Source: Trissonchulus latispiculum (lineage: Eukaryota; Nematoda; Enoplea; Enoplida; Ironidae). Taken from it: a stretch of DNA of 64,000 nucleotides. The notes under the pieces are model-generated. The model was given only the letters and a program-made list of their open reading frames with translations, did no database searches and was not told the DNA's origin. A program made the translations under genes and the position numbers. Every line of letters starts with the position of its first letter. The stretch's first letter is position 1. Positions 55,064 to 64,000 of this stretch are shown here, piece after piece. The stretch covers positions 1-64,000 of the forward strand of contig JASAND010021524.1 of NCBI GenBank assembly GCA_030248195.1, written 5' to 3'.

Positions 55064-55987
55064 TTGCTAGGAACTACTAAGTTACGTACGACGGCATATC
55101 ATCCACAATTTAATGGACTTGTAGAACGGGTTAACGGTACTATACGTGAAATTATTAAGAAGTATATCGATACGTCACAAAAGGACTGGGACATGAAACT
55201 CGCTTTTGCTATGCACGCTTATCGAAAATCCTTTCATTCGACTATACAGGGTACTCCGTATCTTCTACTTTTTGGTCGTGATTTCACTGTCCCTGAAGAT
55301 TTACTTTTCGACAACCTTGATAAACCTGTGACTTCTTTAAATGCGTACAAAACGTCAGCGATGTGTCAATTAACGGAAAATTGGGAATTAACTGCTAGGA
55401 TAATCAAGGATAAGAGTGAACTAGTTAAGCAAAGGTACGATCAGAAAGTACGTATAATGCATTTTGAAGTAGGACAGCTAGTTATGCGAAATATTTCACA
55501 AGTACCTGTACCACAAGGACATATGGCTAAATTAGCTCCAAAATATGATGGACCATTTCGTATTGTGGAACGAATTTCAGAGCAAAATGTTCGGTTAAGG
55601 TGTTTACAGACAGGAAAGATTAGTAAACCAATTCATGTAATTCGACTAAAGAAGTTACCAGATGTGTATCCAGAATATACTGAAGATACAGTAGAACAAT
55701 TTCAAGATCTGGAATTTGAAAAGCCTAAGGAAAAGACTTCGTCCGGTATAGTGGAAAAGCAAGGGGATAGTAACGGCGAAATAGAAGAACTAGTACAAGT
55801 TGATACAGATGAAACGGAACATCACGAAATAAATAATACTGATGTGACTAACACAGACGAACAAGACGAAACTGCTAGTGTAGAATATGTAGTAGTAGCA
55901 ACACCATCTAGCACGAAAGCACCAGATGCACTTGTGGCACCTGTAGGAACCTTATTTTCATTCGATAAAGTTAGATTTTTAATTTGA
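55064..55987 (+). pseudogene. Ty3/gypsy integrase C-terminal half with acidic tail
   Basis: The open frame encodes YHPQFNGLVERVNGTI (catalytic Glu about residue 21), AFAMHAYRKSFHSTIQGTPY and LLFGRD, the classic end of a gypsy integrase core. A GPY-like segment follows (LAPKYDGPFRIVER), then an acidic, low-complexity tail of about 90 residues. The frame extends upstream to the tRNA-like repeat, which ends just before NFQSDVTTTFF; earlier catalytic Asp residues and RT are absent. The stretch itself is intact for over 300 codons. No start codon of its own: it is a truncated gene. Confidence 0.9.
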
Positions 55988-58340
55988 ACATCTTGTCCGG
56001 CACTATTTCTGCACAACTGTAAGCAATGTCGTCGCCTTTCAACGGTTTTCTCTTGAAAGTTCCAATTTCTAGACCTTTTCTCATTTCGATGTTTCTTAAA
56101 AGTTTTCTTGGTATTTAGTGATTTAAATTTTTCTCCTCTTTTTACCTAACCTCTTTTCCTTCTGTTTTAGGAAATTGTTTATGTCACTTGTTTTGTTTTC
56201 TATTTAGTCCTAATTTTGTATTGGTTTCTGGCCTTCTCTGATCAGTGGTCTCAAAGTCTCAGCTATAAAACGCCAGCATGACATGGTTTCGGAATCCGAG
56301 GAACAAGAAAATCCGGACCAACCAAAACGAAAAAGGCGGCAGATCGACAGAAAGAAGCGCCGCGTCGTAGACAGCACCAGCTATAGCAAACTTACCACCG
56401 AACGATCAGCTCACGTTGAATGATTGGAAGGTAGCTTTTCAGGACAACCTAATCCAACACTCATCTCAGATAGGCCCTGTTGATATGTCTGCGAGCGATC
56501 ATTTTGGATCGTCGGTGAGCCATACGACAACGGTCATTCCACCTTTAAAAGTGTGTAAAACGTCTTGGATGGAAAATAATTTTCAAGTTTCAATGTGACC
56601 GAAAACTTCAATTCCACTTTTTGCGAAACCTACTGACGAATTACCTTTTCTGGACAGAAGTGTAACACGAAAACCCTCACCAGCTGAATCTTATGCACAA
56701 AAGGGTTTAATTCCATCTTTAGTCTAGTCATTTTTTCTCTTTTCCATCTCTTTGTCGGTTTATAACATTCCTACCTACGTTGGTGAGTTGTCTTTCTGGA
56801 TAATCTACGCAATAGGGTCATTGGTTTGGCTGAGTGCGAACTTTCTGGCTCGCTTTCTAGTTTAAACCGTGACTCATCCAACTCAAATTCTAATACTACT
56901 TTTCACATTTTCATAGACGAGTTTAACCAGTTGAGTGCAAAGAAGTTAAACGTTACGTTCAAGTTTGTCAAACGGAGTTGTAAACGGATTTGGTTCACTA
57001 TTTAGCGACGAAAGCATTAAGTGACTTTTCGAGGCATGATATAATGAAACGGAGTAACGATATTGAAAGCCTCACGATGACAGTAGTATAGACGGTAGAC
57101 TTGTTTCTGAGTTTTTGGCGATTCTTTAATAGTGACGGATTTAACGAGCGTAAAATGCGGAAAACAAGCGGAATCTATATGCGCAGTATTAGTATTTGTT
57201 TTCGGTGATCACAATAATCTGTAGTAACTTTGTATCATAGCTACTTAGTCGGTATATATTAGTCTTTGTAGCTATAGTTAGTTTTTAGTAGTCATGTAAA
57301 CGTGTATAGAATTGCTAGTTGATTTGATAATTTGTAGTTAATTTTGTATTTGAAGTTTGTTATGCATATTCGGAAAATCCTAAAAAGCAATATTCGGAAA
57401 AACCCAAAAATATTTGCGTTCTTAATTTATTTTCTTGTTACTTATGTTGTTTATTTATTGTTATGGTTGTCTACGTACGGTTGTTTAATCATTACGATTA
57501 CCTTCATTGGATAATTTTTGTTTTCAGCTAATCCCAATGATAATGTATATATATGTTTACTTGTATGTTGTTGTCTTCTATGATATACGTATCTTATTTA
57601 GCGCAGCTCGGAGCTTAAGGGTCTTCTATTCAGATGTTCTATAGCAATAATCTTCGTCTATTCTGAGTGAATTACTAGTCAATTTGTTTCAAATGACATT
57701 TTACTCTATTTTTCACTATCCTCTCACAGATTTCTCTTTCTAGAGCACTTCTTTTTTAACTTTCGCTTCTAGATCTTATTTCTCTTTTCTATCTTTTGAT
57801 TGCACTGTCGGCTCTCTATAGCCACTATATTATAAATGTATGTGTGTTTAATCGACTACAACGACGGATATAACTACTTCCATCGAAACTCTAAATTCGA
57901 TGTCTTCTGTTGATATAGCTCCGATCCTGAATGAGAGTTCATACGGGTTTGAACTCATCCTACGGTGAAACCAGAAGACCATCACCCTAAATTACAACTC
58001 TAAATTCTACAACAACAACGACGATACAAATTATGGACAGTATATACTTACTTTTGTTTGCTCATTATATGCATAATTGCTTGTTTGTTTGTCTTTGTTA
58101 ATTTCTAATCATCTTTGCCTTAATTTTTGCCGGTATATGCCTTATAATTTTTGCCATTGATTTCAGTCATAATGTTATGCTTTATTTCTTTGCCATGTAC
58201 AGTTATCTTTTTGCTGTTATCTCTTTGGTCTCAGAATGTACTTTCAGATGTTGGTGCAAGACGGGAAAATGCCCTGCATCATCGAGCCTACCGGAAAATT
58301 TTTTAAAAATTACAAAATTATGTATGCTGCTTACTCAACG
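55988..58340 (+). other. Downstream of the integrase: small basic ORF, then AT-rich sequence
   Basis: At 56284 an ATG opens 47 codons with a basic run (KRKRRQIDRKKRRV) resembling a nuclear localisation signal. An overlapping frame continues at about 56370-56596 (LPPNDQLTLNDWKVAFQDN). The two look like one broken accessory ORF following pol, but no family is recognised. 56,700-58,340 is AT-rich with no gene. ATATTCGGAAAA-type words repeat near 57,370-57,410. Confidence 0.35.
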
Positions 58341-58356
58341 AAATCGATATTGTTGT

Positions 58357-58527
58357 GAAAGGTTGAAATCAGGATCTGAAAGATGAGAAGAAAAGTGTCC
58401 AGGGCGGGGATCAAACCGCCGAGCTTTGGTTTAAGAAGTAGAACGCTCTACCACTGAGCCACATCCCCGGACAAGGAGACTAGATTATTACGCTGATTCA
58501 ACCTTTCTGGGTTGCTGATATTTAACA
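58357..58527 (-). repeat. tRNA-like repeat, copy 2 (inverted)
   Basis: The reverse complement of copy 1, with B box GGTTTGATCCC and A box TGGCTCAGTGGTAGAG. GAAAGGTTGAAATCAG (58357-58372) and an inverted CTGATTCAACCTTTC (58493-58507) bracket the tRNA-like core. The repeat continues beyond to about 58655 with GGCTGCCTCCTAACCCGAGG. With copy 1 it flanks the integrase-containing segment as inverted repeats. Confidence 0.85.
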
Positions 58528-58844
58528 TACTCCCCTTGCTAATTGAAATTCGGCCTCGAATTTCCAGGAATCGCAGGTCGGGTCCTCAAATCAAAGCACC
58601 ATTGTGGTCTAAGGGCGGCTCCCCGGCTGCCTCCTAACCCGAGGCCATATCATACTTCATTCTTCTTAAAAGCCGGGAGCCTTTACAAATCAAAGAACCA
58701 TACAACCATATACAATAACCCTTAGCACCACGAGGACCACAATATACCAAACCATCTATCTTGACCTGCAATACCACCATTCCCAGGCATCACAAACGAC
58801 TTCATCTCCTCAGAGCGGTAAGGACACGGCACGGTCGAAAAATG

Positions 58845-60051
58845 TGAAAGGTTGAAATCAGGATATGAAAGATGTGAAGAAAAGTGCCCTTGGCGGGGAT
58901 CGAACCGCCGAGCTTTGGTTTAAGGTGGTGATTCCTTTTGGAGACATCAACTTTGAACCTCTATTACTCATTCATTCCTTGGAGTTAAGAAGCCATTTTT
59001 ATATCAAAATGGAGCTTAACATTTTCTCTTTCTAATGCATACAGTGATCATAACTTTAGTTCTTGAAAATTATTTTTCTGCATTTTCGAAGTAATTTAAT
59101 TTTCCAGATTTTTTGCAGACTAAAGTAAATTTTTTCATGAGGCGTCAGCCACATCATTCGTTTCCACTATTAAATAGCTGGGGACCCTTTTTTAATTATT
59201 ATGATATCGCTCTTCGCTATAAAGAAATTAGCTAAAATGTAAGCGCAACCTGGATTTTACCTACTTTTCCCAACTTTAGCAAGCGACCATTTTAGCTAGA
59301 AAGCAGCAATCGGATCAACTAAAAAAGGGTCCCTGGGTATTTTTGTGTAAAACACGTTCAGTAAGTGGCAACCCTCTAGCTTGCATAGTGAATGCTCCAC
59401 AATCGCTGGAAAAAATTTGGTCATGTTTTTGCAACAACTACATTTTTTATGATAGCAGCTCACGGGATAGCAGTTGGAAGATTATCATGCCTTGGATAAT
59501 CGGCCTCGACAAGACCTTCAAATTGACGCCCTTAGTTTAATTTTACGGTTTGCATAGCTCAAGAAATGGCGGATTATTTGATTTCTGCAAAAATGACAAT
59601 TTTTAACGTCAAAATAAGAAAATCAGCTATATCTCACTATAGAGAAAAGCTAGAAAGGAGCTTCAAAAAACGAAAATGTAGAGCTTAACAAGATCTTTCG
59701 AATGAGTATAGTCACGGCTATGCAGCTACTGTCTAAATATCAGAAATCGGCAAAAACCGCCCTGAACGGAGACTTCAAAGTTTTGAAGCGGGATTGCGCG
59801 GAGGGTGTTAGAATGCTAAAAGAACTTATTTTGGAAAGTTTCATCAAATTTCATCTTGATTTGAACCGTCAACCAATAATATGTGCCCAAAAGGAATCAC
59901 CACCTTAAGAAGTAGAACGCTCTACCACTGCGCCACATCCCCGGACAAGGAGACTAGATTATTACGCTGATTTCAACCTTTCTGGGTTGCTGATATTTAA
60001 CATACTCCCCTTGCTAATTGAAATTGCTAATTGAATTGCTAATTGAAGTAT
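58845..60051 (-). repeat. tRNA-like repeat, copy 3 (inverted, split by the TTAA element)
   Basis: The first part is 58845-58923 (GAAAGGTTGAAATCAG, then the B box region) and the second is 59905-60051 (A box region, then ATTATTACGCTGATTTCAACC). They are separated exactly inside a GGTTTAAGAAG word at TTAA. Copies 2 and 4 show the uninterrupted or locally altered site. It meets copy 4 head to head at about 60052, forming a local palindrome. Confidence 0.9.
58924..59904. mobile_element. TTAA-flanked 981-bp non-autonomous element, copy B
   Basis: It begins GGTGGTGATTCCTTTTGG and ends with its exact reverse complement (18 of 18). TTAA lies outside at 58920-58923 and 59905-59908. The length is 981 bp, the same as copy A at 5199-6179, with many substitutions between them. 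The uninterrupted sequence GGTTTAAGAAGTAG is at 58429-58442. Internal frames are short and shared with copy A only as homology. No transposase. TTAA use suggests piggyBac or Sola3 mobilisation. Confidence 0.94.
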
Positions 60052-60058
60052 ATATGGC

Positions 60059-60363
60059 CTCGGGTTAGGAGGCAGCCGGGGAGCCGCCCTTAGACCACAA
60101 TAGTGCTTGGATTTGGGGACCCGACCTGCAATTCCTGAAAATTCGAGGCCGAATTTCAATTAGCAAGGGGAGTATGTTAAATATCAGCAACCCAGAAAGG
60201 TTGAAATCAGCGTAATAACCTGCTCTCAACGTCCGGGGATGTGGCGCAGTGGTAGAGCGTTCTACTTCTTAAACCAAGACTTAAACCTTAAACCGCTCGG
60301 CGGTTCGATCCCCGCCCTGGACACTTTTCTTCACATCTTTCAGATCCTGATTTCAACCTTTCA
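60059..60363 (+). repeat. tRNA-like repeat, copy 4
   Basis: The fullest copy: CCTCGGGTTAGGAGGCAGCC..., then GAAAGGTTGAAATCAG (60195-60210), A box TGGCGCAGTGGTAGAG (60242-60257), B box GGTTCGATCCC (60302-60312) and the inverted CTGATTTCAACCTTTC (60347-60362). The 16-bp bracketing repeat is perfect. About 15 extra bases (TTAAACCTTAAACC-like) sit in the tRNA-like loop. The family thus combines a pol III-like promoter with short terminal inverted repeats. Confidence 0.87.
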
Positions 60364-61779
60364 CATACTAGTAGGTGGGGACTTTTTGGAGGGACAGACG
60401 AATACACTGGGACACAAAAAAGGGGTAGTGCTAGTCAGGATTGCTTGAACGAGGTCACTGACGGGACCTGTTTGTCCGTTGTCAGGAGTATCTTGAGCCT
60501 CAGCGTCCTCGGCTTTGAAGGATTGCGTTGGGTCATTCAGGTTAATGAGAGGAATGGGTTTGGACTGGGTCTCAGAGTCCTCAACCTCCACAAACTGAGT
60601 TGAGGTATTTCGTGTAGGCAAGGTAGTAGGAATAGCCGCTGTAGTAGCAGGGATTAGGCTATCGGTTGGCAAGGTTAGCTCTCCTATAGATTGGGATCGC
60701 TGACAAAGGTGGGGTCGAGGAGGTCGTTTGGGTTTGGGCAAAACGTCGCTTCCGGTGGACTGGTGGGGCTGGCAGAGTTGACCGGACATGTCCAGCTCCT
60801 CCATGCACTGACGAATTCGGCCCAGAAAGTACAACAGCAGGTTTTTAAATTAGTCGAATATTTGGCGAGTAAGGTTCATGGTTGTGAACAAGTCCTCAGG
60901 GGTCTTCTCAACCGCTTTAGAGGCCGTAATGGATTTGGCATGGCGTTTCACGGACGGGCAAGTCTGCGCTACCAGGGCTTCCATAGTAGGCAAATGGGGT
61001 TTAAGGTATCCGGTGGTATGGGGGGAACACTCATAAAAATGTTCCAATGGGGTTTGATGGGAAGGAGGAGCACCACCCATGACACGCCGGGACTTTAGGA
61101 CAAAAACCCAGAGCGGATTTTGGTTCGGGCTGGGGTTTTCCAGATGGTAGTTCCCGCGGGGCAGAACGGGGAGGGGTTACAGAAGCCGCCGAATTTCCTG
61201 AGGTAGAGGGGTAGGAGTCATTTGGGATTAAAGGGGGGGTTTCATCATCGCAATTCTGGCGGTTCTGCACATCGCCCGACATGCCTTACATCAAGTCGAA
61301 TGAGGGGGAGGCCATGGCCCAATGTTGACTAGACCGGCGATTTGGGTGATTTTGAGCTCCCTCAGAGGTTGCTCGTGATCGGAGGATGGGGGCATAGATT
61401 TTCTGGACCGTGGCGGGACAGGCCCCGAACCACTCAAGCGGTCCAAAAGGGTTTTTTGTGAGGAAACCGGTGCCAGACGATTGGGCCAATTTGTCATGGT
61501 ACTTTTTCCACTTGGCTCGGGTACGCAATTTATCTTCTTCGTCCGGGTCAGAACCGTCTAAGTGAACCGTCGAATCATGATGGGTGGGGCTACCTCTACC
61601 TCCATCCTGGGCAAATTCCGACGGGGCGTTGGTCGCCCTCGGCGCCTAAATCGGACCCGAGGAGAATATGGACAGAAGATCCGGGAACCCCAGAACTTCC
61701 GGCAACGGCCCCACGGCCAGGAAGAGGGGGTCGGGGGGTCGGGTGACTCTGGGTTTACTATCAAAGGGGTCATCATCAA
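60361..61779 (-). pseudogene. Decayed Gag-like ORFs near the right LTR of the composite element
   Basis: On the minus strand, in order: 61779-61558, 61528-61286 (RAKWKKYHDKLAQSSGTGFL and PFGPLEWFGACPATVQKIYA), 61282-61031, 61080-60850 (MEALVAQTCPSVKRHAKSIT) and 60834-60361 (Ser/Thr/Pro-rich, IPLINLNDPTQSF). Their succession in shifting frames looks like one degraded polyprotein, and its position next to the right LTR would fit a minus-strand gag. No knuckle or catalytic motif was seen, so the identity is inference. Confidence 0.4.
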
Positions 61780-62716
61780 GGCAATTGTCCATTATAAATA
61801 CAAAAAAACACACAACTTACCAGCTAAGTTATATACGTATATCCTATTTTGGACAGGACTTGGGAAGATGGGGATTTTCTGGGAAGGATATACGTATATA
61901 CTATAGAATCGGGGCTTTTTCTGGCCAGGGACACGAAACTCCGTAAATACGTACGTATATCGGGACAAAGATCTGAGTTTCGGTCGAATCCAAAAATCTA
62001 CCTGGAATCGGCAGCAAGTCAGTCCACGAAAGGCAAGCTCCACTGGATAGGCTTTGGATCTGCACAGTGTTTGATTCCAAGCTTAAGGAGTTGGGAGAGG
62101 ATTGTTGGAGTAAATTCAGGGGGGGGGGCAGGAAATTGCTGGTTATAATTACAAGCAAGGGCCGGCTACCGCTTGGACTACCCCAAGTGGTACTGATTCC
62201 AAGAGTTGGACTGCCCAACAACAAGAAATCAAATTAAAAATAACAGGGAAAGGGAAGCACAAAAATATGTAGAATATTGGACCACGCAAATAAACACTCA
62301 GAATTAGGGCTAAGTGGTACAAAATTTGGGACCGGAAATGAATCAGACAACTGATAAAAATTTTAAGCGATGCTGGGGCGGGCAGAAAAATTTAACACAA
62401 AGGTTTAAAAGGAAAATGACGTCAATAGAGAACAAAAAGACAAGTCAGCAGGAGACTGCAAACCAGCAGCATATGGATACACAGCAACGGGCAGCCTCTT
62501 GTAAGGATGACGCGCAAACCGGGGGGGGCAAGGAAAAGAAAAGAAATAGAACTAGACCTGGCGGTCTAATACTGAGGGGAAAATGTTGCTGATGATAGGT
62601 GTGGGAAAAATTCCTTGGGGTGGGAAGGTCAGAAAAAATTTTTCAGGCTGGGGGGGGGTATAAAAATTTTTGTAAAAACTAATAAAAATACTAGGAGCCT
62701 AGACTTGGCAGCCTAA
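61780..62716. other. Leader-like sequence of the composite element
   Basis: It contains three AAATACGTACGTATA/ATACGTATA-type palindromic words and a G run at 62,118-62,126. Short frames on both strands (61849-62148 plus, 62314-62592 plus) lack motifs. No gene is called. Confidence 0.4.
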
Positions 62717-63623
62717 TGTAATGGGTGAGCCGGGAATTAAACCGCAAGGCTCAAACGCCACTACGTAGGACTGGCGCAAATGGACGCGGACCTTCAACTG
62801 CGGGTGGAGATCTTTAGTCCAGGCGGCTCACGCAACGCTGACAAACCTCGCCAGATATAATTTGGGGGGGGGGGGGCGCCAACGGGGCGCCTAGCGAAAT
62901 TGGGGGAGTTTTCACGCACAAAAGTACAAGGATAATAAGAATGATTCCGGAATAACCCCAAAACTACCTTGCTACCCCTCAAATTAATTATGCAGAGAAA
63001 ACTAATGAATAAAATTTACGACAACTGGGTGGTTTAATTCTAATTAAGCAAAAGGCAGTACAGCAAAATCAACCACTTGGGCTACCCAGACTGGGACAAA
63101 TAGGACTAGCGGGCTACTCGCAACACAAGCGATGACAGAAAATAACTACGCACGCAATAAACAGACCCGGGGGACGGGGACAACCCCATAGAAAAGAAGG
63201 GGGTAGGGAGAGGAAGGAAAGTTAGAAGTTTAATATAAACAAAAGGGAAGATGGTTAAATTAGAAATCAGGAATTAGGTTGGTCAGGGTTAACGAATTGT
63301 TTAGAAAGGATATCAAAAAGGAACTTTTGAAAGCGCAAGGGAATCGCAGTTCCCGAAAAACTATCCGCCGCCGCACCCCAGAAATCCAAACTCCCAACTG
63401 ACTATCAACAGGTCTCAGTCAGCATAGAAACCAGACAAACTGGAAAAACCAGTTTTTGTCAGCGTCTGCTGACATACATGATCCATCTTTCTAGACGCAA
63501 CATATAAATTACGACAATTACATTAAAAAGGGTTTTTAAAGCGTTTTCGGGGAAAAATGGAAAACGAGTGAAATATGAATATTGGAAAGAGTGTGATAGC
63601 GCGGTCGCTATCACCCACATTTA
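62717..63623. mobile_element. Right LTR-like direct repeat of the composite element
   Basis: Matches 48880-49797 over its full length, with substitutions, a short deletion near 63,350 and run-length differences in a G run near 62,865. It starts TGTAATGGGTGAGCC and ends ...CCCACATTTA. CCAG follows at 63624-63627. The perfect hairpin GTGATAGCG-CGGT-CGCTATCAC lies at its end, close to the boundary. Confidence 0.85.
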
Positions 63624-63627
63624 CCAG

Positions 63628-64000
63628 CCCTGCAGATTAATCCAGCCACCACTTTAATCAAAGCCACACCGGGTACACGTGTGTGACTAAATACGACTTT
63701 TATTTACTCCAACATTTATTGTACAGACTGTTCAGTACAATATTCTTGTTCTACCAAGGAAGCAGGTCCACCTTTCTTAATAACTGAAGCGTTGTTGAAT
63801 CTTCTTAACGAATCGCAGATTTTTATCCCATTAACATTTATTTTATGAAATTCTCGTTATATATTTGATGAGGGTACAATCCCCCTCGAAATATTACTAT
63901 TACTACGCACGAGCCTCCATAATGTTTTGCGACAAGCCCTCCCTACGTTAATGTTATGGTAGCAGATTAGGAATAATTCGATATGCTCATTTGAGAAAAA
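63628..64000. other. Flank beyond the composite element
   Basis: AT-rich sequence without an ORF or recognised repeat. It should be the continuation of the host sequence ending at 48879. Confidence 0.5.

Noticed and set aside
55064..55987. Polinton/Maverick integrase
   Set aside because: The HPQFNGLVER and LLFGRD motifs and GPY-like end fit Ty3/gypsy better, and no Polinton polymerase, capsid or long terminal repeats were seen.

Overview
This is a repeat-saturated stretch of a metazoan, probably invertebrate, nuclear genome. The evidence is low coding density, intron-bearing host exons with GT/AG splice sites, BEL/Pao and Ty3/gypsy retroelements, several hAT-like non-autonomous DNA transposons, a tRNA-derived repeat and minisatellites. 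Nothing looks prokaryotic: there are no operons, ribosome binding sites or rRNA. I cannot name the species from sequence alone.

Layout. 1-16,260 contains almost no genes. It is a stack of nested mobile elements and satellites: a 147/148-bp tandem array, two large inverted (foldback) repeats, and at least six hAT-like elements bounded by readable 8-bp target duplications, some inserted into each other. It also holds the first of two 981-bp elements inserted at TTAA. 16,260-22,010 is AT-rich and mostly featureless, with one TA-flanked MITE. 22,011-23,452 is a 32-bp minisatellite that abuts and truncates a decayed BEL/Pao element (23,412-25,959, minus strand).

29,443-30,326 holds two phase-compatible exons of a host DEG/ENaC-family sodium channel, and a possible third exon lies at 41,541-41,661. 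The intron after exon 2 is occupied by a Ty3/gypsy element with LTRs (30,680-40,775, minus strand). Its gene order is unusual: LTR, PBS (tRNA-Ser-like), gag, an envelope-like glycoprotein, then protease, RT, RNase H and integrase. One of its LTRs carries an 846-bp DNA element with a 10-bp target duplication. A second Ty3/gypsy element (42,454-46,683, minus strand) has near-complete pol and gag, preceded by an ORF with a hydrophobic N-terminus and a perfect 2A-type motif ending in NPGP.

48,880-63,623 is bracketed by two 0.9-kb direct repeats that look like LTRs, with a short CCAG duplication outside. The 13-kb interior is a composite: decayed proline-rich ORFs on the minus strand, a plus-strand integrase fragment, and four copies of a repeat with a tRNA-like (A box/B box) core. 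One of those copies is interrupted by the second 981-bp TTAA element.

The most interesting observations are the envelope-like gene between gag and pol, the 2A peptide in an LTR retrotransposon, the TTAA elements with readable empty sites, and the nested hAT stack whose order of insertion can be read from target duplications.
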